Shown piece by piece: positions 10,044 through 20,010 of a stretch of 64,000 nt of DNA. The stretch comes from Bombyx mori. Lineage: Eukaryota; Arthropoda; Insecta; Lepidoptera; Bombycidae. The notes under the pieces are model-generated. The model searched no databases and had not been told where the DNA came from. It saw only the letters and a list, made by a program, of their open reading frames with translations. Both the position numbers and the translations under genes were made by a program. Positions within the stretch are counted from its first letter, which is position 1. The number at the start of each line of letters is the position of its first letter. The stretch lies in contig NC_085133.1 of assembly GCF_030269925.1 (NCBI RefSeq), positions 7,336,001 through 7,400,000 of the forward strand, given 5' to 3'.

Positions 10044-10178
10044 CCGTGGTTTAATCACCTCGCCACGGATGCCCCTAGGCCGCAGGTTGAGGAGCAACCC
10101 ACGGTCTTCTCCACCTCGATCACCGCGACGTACACGTAGCGGAGACCCCTAGGCCACGAACTGTAAAACAGCCCGTGG
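10044..10178 (-). ncRNA. repeated hairpins in the LINE 5' UTR
   Basis: Two stem-loops about 74 bp apart (10154-10178 and 10080-10104) lie in an imperfect tandem repeat, each followed in sense by CCTAGGGG. Arms of the first pair over 11 bp with two G-U pairs. Arms of the second pair over 10 bp although several bases differ, so changes on one side are matched on the other. A third, shorter CCGTGG/CCACGG stem lies at 10044-10068. Likely a structured leader; its role is unknown. Confidence 0.5.
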
Positions 10179-10256
10179 TCTACCCCTCCTTGCTCCCTAG
10201 TCGTGTACTCTGCAGCTGCGCAGATAGAGAGCCCTCGGGAGCGACTCCTCCGCCCC

Positions 10257-10419
10257 GGCAGAAATTCGCCGTGGGCAACAATCTCCTCTTTCTCACCCCT
10301 CACGAGGAGATTGTTGCCCACGCCCAGGGTGCACCGGCCCAGCGCCTGCTCGTCCTCTCAAGAAAACAAAAGGACCAGCAGCCACTGAACACTCGGGGAG
10401 GTTTTCTGCCAGGCACCCC
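10257..10419 (-). ncRNA. HDV-like self-cleaving ribozyme at the element 5' terminus
   Basis: Sense-strand helices in HDV topology: P1 GGGGTGC (10419-10413) with GCACCCT (10332-10326), 7 bp, opening with a G-U wobble at the cleavage site as in HDV. P2 GGCAGAAA (10410-10403) with TTTCTGCC (10264-10257), 8 bp perfect. P3 ACC (10402-10400) with GGT (10335-10333). L3 begins TCCCC and holds an extra ~16-bp stem. P1.1 can pair GG at 10325-10324 with CC of L3. P4 is an 18-bp perfect stem (10321-10304 with 10288-10271). J4/2 is GGCGAA, with the presumed catalytic C at 10268. G1 is the first base after the target duplication, so cleavage would release an RNA with exactly the element's 5' end, as established for R2 and some other LINEs. 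Confidence 0.83.
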
Positions 10420-10432
10420 TAATGTATCGTCT
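10420..10432. repeat. target-site duplication, right copy
   Basis: Exact repeat of the 13 bp at 4088-4100. Its inner edge coincides with the first base of the ribozyme. Confidence 0.92.
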
Positions 10433-10824
10433 ACTTTATCTTAAACTTAATCAGTTGTGTTTAATTCCGAATCTTTAATTTTTTTAAATCTGAATCCATG
10501 TCTGCCTCTTGTAGACTCGTAGAACTTCGACCGTGTAGCAAGATGTCTGAATATTTATCGAACCGTTAGCGGCTTGAACATTTAATTCTATCAAAAGCAA
10601 TTACTATGGCTAAGTAATATCGTGCATTATTTTAAGTACCATATGGTTCATGTTTACTTAAATTTATGTGGTTTTAGATCTTGTTTATTACTGGTGGCTA
10701 TAAACACAATTGGACGTTCTTACAATAAAACGTCATAAGTATAATTGTTTGTACACGCTTGTATTTTAATAGCTATAAAGACTAACTCTTTGAGTTTGTG
10801 ATGGAATTCTCTAAAATTAATTAC

Positions 10825-10985
10825 CTCAAAAGGGGCCTCTCCATGATGTATGTTGTTTAGTATCAGGAAGGAACAGAGCGGTCCCCGGGCACGGATCGGA
10901 GGAGTCACTTCGACCAGGGTCTCGTTCTCCTTGATCAGCCCATGATAACCCTCATCGGGCTCGTCCAACTCCAGATATGGGATTT
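10825..10985 (-). CDS. Cals: internal exon of a calsyntenin-like cadherin protein
   Basis: A 161-bp exon with a strong acceptor (TTTTTTATTCTACAG just upstream at 10986) and donor (GAG|GTAATT at 10825/10824). It is entered in phase 1 and left in phase 0, coding 53 complete residues. The peptide runs from EIPYLELDEPDEGYHGLIKEN through TPPIRARGPLCSF to HGEAPFE. It follows the N-terminal cadherin region of calsyntenins: family pattern YHG-x-I/V-x-EN, then PP-x-x-A, then ICGF/ICAF-x-I, then PFE. Calsyntenins are type I membrane proteins of neurons and the secretory pathway. Signal-peptide, second-cadherin and later exons were not found. The R1-clade LINE lies in the next intron in the direction of transcription, oriented with the gene. 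Assignment is by remembered family pattern, not by a search. Confidence 0.65.
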
Positions 10986-11680
10986 CTGTAGAATAAAAAA
11001 GCACTGTTAGGATATGCTAACATGGGTAAATAATAAAATTTCCGAAGAAAATATAGCAGGTAATAAAACTCCAATTAGAAGATTGTATAAATTTTGTGTA
11101 TTAATATGAAATTAAAGTTACACAATAACGCTATCGGAGATATTTCTCCAATTCCTTCTAAAGCTAGTCGATTAGACGAAACGGATCATTGCATTTATTG
11201 TTCGACAAGAATGGATTTGAATTACAGTCCGAATCATTTTCATGACACAATATGGATCCACGTGAAATAAATATATTCGTATGACGATACTGATTATCCA
11301 AAGCCCAAAAGAATTTGTGTTACAAGGGGATTAATGTGTTTCTTCCATTCTTGCATATATCAAAACACCAATAATATACATCAATAATAAAATAATGTAC
11401 AAGACTCTTACAGAGAGATTTCGTCAAAGTAACATTAACGATTCGTGCCTAATTACTTTTCAAGGAAATTAATAAATTAGCATCTTTAAATAATTCAATG
11501 TTGAGCATGCAATTACAAACTTCTTTATCATGGCAAAAGTTTCAGTCGAGTATGGCGCATATCTTTAAGTTTAGGCATAGCTGTTGATCCTACAAATAAT
11601 CTATACAGCTGTTTTGTGTAAAGATTTAGACTGGCTTTCTCACTCGAATTATTAATAACTAAAAGTCAAGTAAATTTAAT
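10986..11680. other. AT-rich DNA upstream of the exon, no feature seen
   Basis: This is presumed intron, reading the host gene on the minus strand, since the exon has an acceptor and enters in phase 1. No exon, repeat or RNA gene is recognised. Confidence 0.4.
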
Positions 11681-11919
11681 GGTGGTAGGACCTCTTGTGA
11701 GTCCGCGCGGGTAGGTACCACCGCCCTGCCTATTTCTGCCGTGAAGCAGTAATGCGTTTCGGTTTGAAGCGTGGGGCAGCCGTTGTAACTATACTGAGAT
11801 CTTAGAACTTATATCTCAAGGTGGGTGGCGCATTTACGTTGTAGATGTCCATGGGCTCCAGTAACCACTTAACAACAGGTGGGCTGTGAGCTCGTCCACC
11901 CATCTAAGCAATAAAAAAA
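11681..11919 (+). mobile_element. Bm1 SINE, 5'-truncated
   Basis: Standard body from GGTGGTAGGACC to CATCTAAGCAATAAAAAAA. The tRNA-like head is missing. It is one of the cleaner copies and serves here as a reference for the family. Confidence 0.88.
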
Positions 11920-12229
11920 CATAAAAAATAAACTTAAACGTTATATTACATTCGTTACAAATAAATCACATTGAAGTTATTTTTAGAACAAATCCAATGG
12001 CAAACAGTCAATAACATTATAATATTCAAATCAGTGTTTAACTAAATTTAAGGGAGACGAGATAAGGAAGATCTTCCACCGAACTGGTCAAATTGCTCGG
12101 TAGACCGATGTTCGAATCTTATATGTGTACATGTATGCAAACTTATCTGGAAAATGTCTTTAGCGAGATTCGGGCATCTATCAAATATCTTGTGATCTGT
12201 AATAGCTACCCACTACACAGCCGAACATT

Positions 12230-12392
12230 CTAGTTTGATGGATAAGATGACAGTCACAAAATAGAATTTGATATTTTGACCTAAGGTCCCTAGGTTTATG
12301 GCATTCACGTTGGTATGTCTATATGTTCAAATGACCATTTAATAACAACCGGACAATGTGTTCGTTAACCGATCGGCACAATAAAAAATAAA
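12230..12392 (+). mobile_element. decayed Bm1 SINE fragment
   Basis: The block order of the Bm1 3' half is still visible (GACCTAAGGTCC, CATTCACGTTGG, GACCATTTAATAACAA, GGCACAATAAAAA) with many substitutions. An old copy. Confidence 0.5.
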
Positions 12393-12971
12393 GAGTCCCA
12401 ATGAAGGTTCTATACGGAATTTTAATTCTGCTAAGTATAGATAAGTATCAAAAGCACTATAGAATTTTCTTTTGTGAATAAAATATCTGTGTTACAAGAT
12501 TGTGCCAATTTAACTGACAAAATAAGGGTTTGTCAGATTGTCTACTTGAGTAATCTCATTACTTATACTTTGAAGTCGAGGACACTCGTCTAGAGATCAA
12601 TGGACATTTCATCATTCATTAATTGAATAACATGAAAGAAGAATCAGAAAGTACCAATTATCCAATTATTTTTCGACGCTAGGATGCACGGTTTTAGGAT
12701 GCTGAACAAATTCAGTAATAAGTAAAGGGTTAAAGGTTAAGTATCGCTCTTAGAAATCAGTCATGCCAGCAACATAGGCAAGACGCCGTCTAAGACGAAG
12801 GACTTCTCTAAAATCTCAAGCGCAGTGTGGACGAGAGTAAAGGTTCAGCAGGGGATGAGGTCTGCTCCGGTGGCGAATTATGTGGAAGAGTAATTCTTCA
12901 AATGAATCAACTGTCACAAGACAGATGATTTTCTCGTGGTACAAACTGTTCAGGATAATATAAAAATACTA

Positions 12972-13180
12972 GCTCACCCGACAAATATTTTGCCATATAA
13001 ATTATTTCTAAGAAAGATAAATAACCTAGATACCGACTGCAGCGCCATATGCTGGGCTGATTTGTAAATCTAAACCATTCTCGAATCCACTTGAAGGTAA
13101 ACAGAAAATTTCATTAAAATCGGTCCAGCCGGAGGAGGAGTTCAGTGACAAACTCACGCACACAAGAAATATATATGTAA
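12972..13180 (-). mobile_element. Helitron-like non-autonomous fragment
   Basis: It begins on the plus strand with ACTAGCTCACCCGACAAATATTTTGCC and contains AAAATCGGTCCAGCCGGAGGAGG. These resemble the CTAG-ended elements at 37294-37584 and 38945-39198, read in reverse. The other end near 13180 is not sharp. Confidence 0.4.
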
Positions 13181-13610
13181 AGATTAACAAGATAACTATC
13201 GCCCGCTGTAGTCTCGGAACGATATCCGTCTAAATTTAAACTATACTATTTCCACGTGTCCGATATAAGTTTGTATCTAAACAGCTTGGCTCTTGAGCAT
13301 AGCTTAAACAAATTCTACTGACATTGAACTTGATCATGCCTAAATGATTTTGTAAATGTAGCAATGGCTATGGCTATCGTAAAACTAAAAATATTTGTCA
13401 AAGATCAGAATCGCGTAAAATATTTTTTTAATAATGAATAAATTTGCGTATATAGTATATACTAATTCCGAGCAACAACATTCGAACCGTCGGTCTACAG
13501 AGTCATTTCAGCAGATCAGTTGAAAATACCCTCAAATAAATAAAAACTAATAAAAGCGACGTAAATCATTCGAGTTAGGGATATAAGTTTGTAACATAAT
13601 ATATATACCA

Positions 13611-13859
13611 TTTTTTATTTATTTATTGCTTAGATGGGTGGACGAGCTCACAGCCTACCTGGTGCTAAGCGGTTACTGGAGCTCATAGACTTCTATAACG
13701 TAAATGCGCCACCCACCTTGAGATATAAGTTCTAAGGTCTCAGTATAGTTACAACGGCTGCCCCACCCTTCAAACCGAAGCGCATCACTGCTTCACGGCA
13801 GAAATAGGCAAGGTGGTGGTACCTACCCGCGCGGACTCACAAGGGGTCCTACCACCAGT
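13611..13859 (-). mobile_element. Bm1 SINE, 5'-truncated
   Basis: Reverse-oriented copy from the T-rich tail through ATTGCTTAGATGGGTGGACGAG to CCTACCACCAG. TACCA occurs at both edges and may be a short target duplication. Confidence 0.86.
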
Positions 13860-14785
13860 ACCAAATCTCACCCCAAATATTTAAACATTACATGTAACGT
13901 TGCATGAATTAACTATTACGCAGTTTAATAAATGAATAATAAGTGATCTCTTACATCGCGTATACACGGGAATGACGCTTCATTATTGTTAAGGATCTCT
14001 AAATCCCCCTCCAAACAAGTTTTTATTCTCGCCTTCCAACGAGCTTCACTTCATCGAGCGATCGCGAACGCATAGACATCTTTAACGATTACATTATCTA
14101 ATGCACTCATATTGCACTTCATTATTATTTGTTCTTCAGTTTTTATCTTTTAATAAACCTGTAAATACGAGCCAAATCGTTTCATTGAAGAGAACAACAA
14201 GACAATGTATAGCTTATCACAAAATACTAACTAACGTCGCATATTTGTTTAATATCATTCCCAAAATCGTAGTTTACCCTGTTCACGTAGCTTGTAAATA
14301 ACTAAACTTTGATTATCAGGATTATTGGTGGTTGTTTCCAAATTTTAGCTTATTGACTAATAGGATGTTAGATCTCGAAGGCGTGTAAACGAAAATCGTG
14401 ATTCGTGTTTGTCTTATTAGTTTGCAACTTCTAAAGCTATCAATAAATTTTAATGCGAATTCGATTTTCGCAGGACGATTCCTATATTCCTAACAAAAGT
14501 TTATTTTATTATAGATATATAAATACAATATTTCAGTCGTTAAAAACGTTCGTTTCTGTTAGTTTCACGGCACTTTAAAAGAACACACATTCTTTTTGGT
14601 TTCTCCGCCTGTAATAATTAGTGCTGTCAAAAGGTTTGAAATATTTGGCAAACAATTAAATTTCGATTAATAATCGAATAAAAATCGATTCTTAGCATAT
14701 GATTTTGGAAGGTTAACGAGAAATGGAAGACGTTGTACCAAGCACGTGTAGACCGACAATACTTTTGTTATTGTCCCAAAGATAC
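13860..14785. other. AT-rich DNA, nothing recognised
   Basis: No supported coding or repeat feature. The 66-codon open frame at 14101-14301 has no recognisable domain. Confidence 0.4.
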
Positions 14786-14992
14786 AGCCCAGTGAGTTTC
14801 TTGCCGGATCTTCTCAATGGGTCGCGATACCGATCCGGTGGTAGATTCTGCGAAGCACTGCTCTTGCTAGGGCTAGTGTTAGCAAATTCTCTTAGGTTGA
14901 GTCCATGTGAGCTCGTCTACTCGTCCAAGCGTAGCTGGAGTAGGCCCCTAGGCCACCAGCGAATAGATAGAGGAAAAAAAATGTTATTGTTC
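14786..14992 (+). mobile_element. LINE family A 3' UTR fragment
   Basis: Contains CCAGTGAGTTTCTTGCCGG, CGATCCGGTGGTAGATTCTGC and GCTCTTGCTAGGGCTAGTG, then ends in GAGGAAAAAAAA. The same blocks occur in reverse in the 3' UTR of the LINE at 61818-63727. Confidence 0.72.
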
Positions 14993-15546
14993 GAAACTAG
15001 TATTTACGCAAACTTAATTTGAAAATATCGTTATCGTTCAGACATCTTTCATCTTGTGTTCTATGATAGGTACCAGCTACGCCAAACATTTACTTATTGA
15101 TTTAACATACGTATATTTGTCTTTTTCAAAAAAGAAACAAATTATTCTCATCTACATCGCTTTGATGTACAAATGAGTTCGGTTTGCTGAAATGTTTTGC
15201 CGTCATTGTTATGATAATTCGAGTAAAAACAAACGCTCAAGAGCGCCATAAATGCAAAAGGGATCGGAATTAGCGCTCGACTGGGGCGCTCAATGATTTT
15301 CAAAGGAGCCCGAGGACCGTTTGAAGCTATTCCGTTATGTATCCCACTTGATTATCGTCTTTGAGATATTCAAATAAATACTGGCGATTTGGTTGGAAAC
15401 TGCAATTGTTTTTAGTTCGCGATTTGATTGAGCTATTATCGTTGCTGAGGTTCATGGCTGTACATAATCACTTTATATGAGAAGTGCAATAGCGATGAAA
15501 TTATACTTACTCATTTATTGTAAAAAATTTGGAAGAATCGTAAGTT

Positions 15547-15870
15547 TTTATTTTATTTTTATTGCTTATATGGGTCGACGAGCTCACAGCCCACCTGGTG
15601 TTAAGTGGTTACTGGAGCCCATAGACATCTACAACGTAAATGCGCCACCCACCCTGAGATATAGGCGGTAGTTCTTTTGACGTTCAACAAGTATGTACTT
15701 TCATTTATGTTGAATAAAACTTTTTTGATTTGATATAAGTTCTAAGGTCTCAAGTATAGTTACAACGACTGCCCCACCCTTCAAACCGAAACGCATTACT
15801 GCTTCACGGTAGAAATAGACAGGGTGGTGGTACCTACCCGCGCGGACTCACAAAAGGTCCTGCCAACAGT
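15547..15870 (-). mobile_element. Bm1 SINE interrupted by a 68-bp LINE tail
   Basis: A reverse Bm1 body split at GATATA. The halves 15547-15663 and 15732-15870 rejoin to a normal 5'-truncated Bm1. The tail end carries ATTGCTTATATGGGTCGACG and the far end CCTGCCAACAGT. Confidence 0.85.
15664..15731 (+). mobile_element. 68-bp retroposon tail inserted in Bm1
   Basis: Flanked by GATATA at 15658-15663 and 15732-15737. It ends TTGAATAAAACTTTTTTGATTT: a polyadenylation signal followed by a TTGATTT-type tail, as seen in RTE-like or CR1-like LINE ends. Confidence 0.65.
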
Positions 15871-16730
15871 AAAAGTTTAACTGATTCGGTGGTGCAGTTG
15901 TTGACACCCCTGAATGTTGAACGAGAAATATTGTGGTGAACAGGTCTGTTTGCTCTTTGTTTGAGTGTTTATTATCTATTTATGTATTTTAAACATATGT
16001 AGGTATTGCTACGCGCTGGGGTTCGGGATAAATCATTTTTTTACCAAAGTGTAAATTAAAACTGTATTTAACACTTTAAAATGTTCAATTGGCTTCTTCC
16101 GCTTCGCTTCAGGTGATCCGTTCGCTGTTTCGCTTCGAGTAGTTCCGATTACTAACTGACTTCGTGCCATCTCTGCAACGCTTTTATAGTCGATACGACA
16201 CCCCTACATTTATCGAGAGCATTCTGCGCAAGTCGAGTAGCTTCGATGTGTGTTTCCGCTATCTGACAATAGATGGCGTTGTACTTCTCGAACGTTCTCG
16301 ACGTTACTAGTTCCTTTGATATCCGTTTCTGCTATTCGACAATAGATGGCTTTGCCGGTAAGAACCGGCGTAACAGTATGTTTATTAGTCTCTGGTTCTC
16401 GTGACATAGGAAATCCTAAATTGGGGCCGGACACGACCGTGCGTGATTTTTTCCCAGTTATTATTACAATTAAAAACAAAAAAAGCGTGTGTGTGTACAA
16501 ACTTTATTGACTTGTGTTCAAAGCCTCCCAGGCCGACCAACTTCGAAAATTACCTGCTCACATTCCCGTCAACTATCAAAATATGCTTAAGCACCCACAA
16601 TTCCGACTCACCTTGACCCATATTTTGCGTGACGCGAGATCATTAGTTGCGCCCTTATCTATGGTAGAAAAAAAATCGTCTGAGAATAATTGGTGTGTTC
16701 TAAAAAGACATTTCCTTTTTTTATTTACTG
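15871..16730. other. no supported gene
   Basis: AT-rich with no recognised element. ATAGATGGCGTTGTACTTCTCGAACG (16270) and its near repeat ATAGATGGCTTTGCCGG (16343) show a short direct repetition; related blocks occur in reverse near 34905-34995. Confidence 0.35.
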
Positions 16731-16831
16731 TCTGTGTAGGCAGACGAGGATTCGGCCCACCTGATGGTGAGTGGTTACCGTCGCCCATGTCGTCGTCCAC
16801 CTTGTCCACCTATCTAAGCAATAAAAAAAAA
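16731..16831. mobile_element. back-to-back LINE-B tail (-) and Bm1 tail (+)
   Basis: Positions 16731-16795 are the LINE family B tail in reverse (GTAGGCAGACGAGG...GTTACCGTCGCCCATG). Positions 16796-16831 are a Bm1 tail forward (CCACCTATCTAAGCAATAAAAA). The two A tails point outward. Confidence 0.6.
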
Positions 16832-19350
16832 ACACCGTACTCTTATAACGCATTTTCATATTACGCGATTTCAACCCCTCGTATAAACACGGGTGCGGAT
16901 TTCACACGTTATATTTTCTCTACTCTGAAATTTATAATGATTTGTACATTTCATAATTACATGATTTCGCGCAACTTTGCACATTGTGTCCATTGTATTG
17001 TTATAAAATTAAAATAAATGAATTTATTAAATTTGTGTTCTAATTTTTGAATTGTAACAAGATTGATTACATCATATTATATTTATATATTATATTTGAT
17101 AATAACGCGTTATATGGGGTTATACAAGCGCAATGCGAGAATAGTCCTACAACGCGTTTCCTATAACGCGTAACGAATCTACCGTGTTATATCTGATGAT
17201 CGATTCCCATTTCTTTCTAGCTTGGATTTCAAAGTGTTACCACCGGCGCAGTTCACTTTCCAAAGCTGCTCCACATCGCCGAAACGCTACTGCCTATATG
17301 TTATTGATCTGTGCACACTTCGACATTAACAAGATCACGTTCTTGAGCACAAAATCACCTTTATCCGTGTAATAACAATTTGATTTAACAGGACCCGTAA
17401 ACAGGTCCCAGTTTCGAGATTAAACACGTTCTAATACCCTCTATACTATCCTGGAAGCATAACTGTAACATTAAATGTATTTACGACTTATCGCAAATGT
17501 TTTTTTACATATACAGGGTGTTCCAGAAAGAATGGATAATCCTGAAACACTTCATAGTAGAGCTATTGGGAAGACAAATTTTTTTCAATAATCCAGTACG
17601 AAAGTAAAATTAACAACGAATACGTTTTGAAAATTATCACCGAAATTTTCGAAGCGGATATTGGTGTAACATAATTTTTATCTGTTTCAATTACGTCCAG
17701 GTTATTATACCAAGAACGGAACTATTGTAGATTATCTTCTGTGAATCACCACCTATGATTATCATCAATCACTTCTGCTTCATCTATAATTCGTAACCTA
17801 TCCTTTATAGATCATTTTAGCGAGAAATTCGAAATCTGTTCTTAAAAACAACTAAAATACGTAGCAACTGTAATTTACATTATTTTTAATTCCAATACTT
17901 TCATTGTTTCAACTGTTCATACAGTTACAAAGATAATCATATTGAAAATATAGCAGGACCGAGTTGCTGTCTAATATTTTTATTCTTCCACATTAGCGTC
18001 TAGTTTCGTGGATATATATTTTTATTGACAACTTCAGTTCTAAACTAAAGTTCAATGAACCGTATCTCTATGATCAGCAGAGACTTGGCAACTAACTGCC
18101 TTCAAAGTGCAAGCCAACTTAAGAACTCGTGTCACAGTTTTTACTTCAGCCCGCCATGTCAATTACAACTTTGCCAGTTTTCGTGCAAACTTCAATGGAG
18201 GCTTTATGAAACTATTAAATACAGTAGAAGTTTTAGAATAATTTCATGAACAACTTATCTGTGGGGCTAAAAATATGAAATACCGTTTTGGACAAATAAT
18301 TTTCCATATCCATGATTGTTTCAGGTATATTGTTTGTTTGCCGGAGAAGGACTTGTGCTCAACTCCGGCCCCTGTAGGAGGCGACCTCCCTCCCCCCCGG
18401 TGAAGGTTACTGTCGTCCCGTAACCTGAAGGGGAGAGACCGCGCTACCTGCGCTTTTGCGCGCTACATGGCAACAGTTCTACGGAACTGTTGTGTAAGAA
18501 CAACTGGTTGGCGGTTTATCGCGTTCCGACCTGGCAGGCTAGTTCTGGTTCAGCGGGGTATTCCGGAACACCTATGTTATTTGCTTAAACTTCTTCTAGT
18601 CCTGTTTGTAGAGGTACTATTTAGTTTAAAATGTGGGCAATATCAGGAAGATCTTTCGCTTTTCTGAATTCACATCTTACCACAAAGATAATATCTACAA
18701 AATATAATATAATATCCACAAAGCCACAAAAGATACTATCTTGTAGTGAACTGTTGTATATATGAGATGTGGAGTCGTATATTTCCATACATTTTAAATA
18801 TTTCTTCTTTCTTTTTATTTCATCTGGCTTTTTGTATTACAGTCGTACTCCAAAAAACATTATAATCTAAGTTTTCAATTTAAAAAAAAAACAATATTGT
18901 ACAATTATGATTGTTAATGTACCCACATTCAAATTATCAGCTAAATACACCGCGAGCGGGCAATGTACAAGCTTTTATGATCATTACCGAGTCAACATGT
19001 GTAATAATTAAACTAATTAACTTTGCCATGTCAAAATTCTCCATGTTACAGTGAATATGTGTATACTGAATTTGTAGAAAAACGTGTTTGTTATGTGAAG
19101 CGAGTCCTCAGAAGTTATTTATAGCACTATTACACGTATCATTAGGACGCCATTTTGTTTGTGTTCCGAGCACCGCCATTTTGGTTTGTACATTACGTTT
19201 CCCTCAATTCCGTCTAATAGACATACACGCTTGCTACAGTTGGCTAAGTCATAATGGCGGAATAAGTTCGCCTGTTTTGTAACATAAGCAACATCATTTA
19301 AACATGAAAAGGGTTGTTTTCCTAGAATTAATACTTTCGCTGGCGGTAAG
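16832..19350. other. no supported gene; minor repeats
   Basis: ACAGGGTGTTCCAGAAAGAATGG at 17515 resembles the end of widespread insect elements but no partner end was found. A GC-rich island at 18340-18560 holds the inverted repeat CAACAGTTC/GGAACTGTTG at 18472-18493 and is otherwise unrecognised. Confidence 0.35.
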
Positions 19351-19600
19351 TTTTTTATTTTTTTATTGCTTAGATGGATGGACGATCTCACAGCCCACCT
19401 GATGTTAAGTGGTTACTGGAGCCCATAGACATCTACAACGTAAATGCGCCACCCACCTCGAGATATAAGTTCTAAGGTCTCACTATAGTTACAACGGCTA
19501 CCCCACCCTTCGAACTGAAACGCATTACTGCTTCACGGCGGAAATAGGCGGGGTGGTGGTACCTACCCGTGCGGACTCCCAAGAGGTCCTACCACCAGTA
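19351..19600 (-). mobile_element. Bm1 SINE, 5'-truncated
   Basis: Reverse copy from the T-rich tail to GGTCCTACCACCAGTA, close to the family consensus. Confidence 0.87.
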
Positions 19601-19796
19601 AACCAGTTGATAATTGGAAAAAAAATTGAACTTTTCCCTAACATTTTACTTTTTTCCGGTTCAATAATTACATCACTTTTTGTGACAAATTAGTCTAAAA
19701 ATGTTCCGCAGATAATTTTCATGATTTACATTGTCCCGTCGCTCTTTTTCATTTGGACTAATTAAAACCAATGAATGATAAAGAATTATATATTTG

Positions 19797-20010
19797 ACGG
19801 CCGTCTGGTGTAGTGGTAAGTGACATGGTCACAACACAAGGTGGTCGCGGGTTCGAATCCCGCCAAGGGAAGATATTTGTATGAATAATATAAAATGTCT
19901 TTTCCAGGGTTATGAATGTATATTAAATATACGTATGTGTATAATAAAATCTGTAACACAAGTTCTTTACGAACTTACCACGGGACCAGTTAACGTGGCG
20001 TTATTGACAG
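19797..20010 (+). mobile_element. tRNA-derived SINE, not Bm1
   Basis: The head has pol III internal promoter boxes: A box TGGTGTAGTGGTAAGTG (from 19806) and B box GGTTCGAATCC (19850-19860). The unrelated body (AAGATATTTGTATGAATAAT...TTTTCCAGGGTTATG) shows that this is a SINE, not a tRNA gene, and the head does not close into a full cloverleaf. The 3' boundary is approximate. Confidence 0.7.

Larger units (their letters stand above)
4101..10419 (-). mobile_element. full-length R1-clade non-LTR retrotransposon
   Basis: A 6,319-bp element lies between perfect 13-bp duplications. In sense order: HDV-like ribozyme, structured 5' UTR, long A/TA tract, ORF1 (gag-like, three CCHC knuckles), ORF2 (APE endonuclease, RT, C-terminal CCHC), about 335 bp of 3' UTR and a 23-nt poly(A). 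ORF order, the long GC-rich ORF1 and the ORF2 architecture place it in the R1 clade (relatives R1, TRAS, SART). The flanks are neither rDNA nor telomeric TTAGG repeats, so it is not a standard R1, TRAS or SART insertion. Both ORFs are free of stops and frameshifts, which argues for a recent, possibly active copy. GC content is far above the surrounding AT-rich DNA. I do not assign a family name. Confidence 0.93.

Noticed and set aside
10055..10321. 88-codon open frame across the ribozyme and hairpins
   Set aside because: Starts from GUG, has no domain, and the region is explained by RNA structure.
4101..10419. Assignment to R1, TRAS or SART themselves
   Set aside because: No 28S rDNA or TTAGG flanks, and I cannot align to references; clade level only.
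19797..19869. Possible tRNA gene
   Set aside because: A and B boxes are good but the cloverleaf is incomplete and a SINE body follows, so it is a tRNA-derived SINE.
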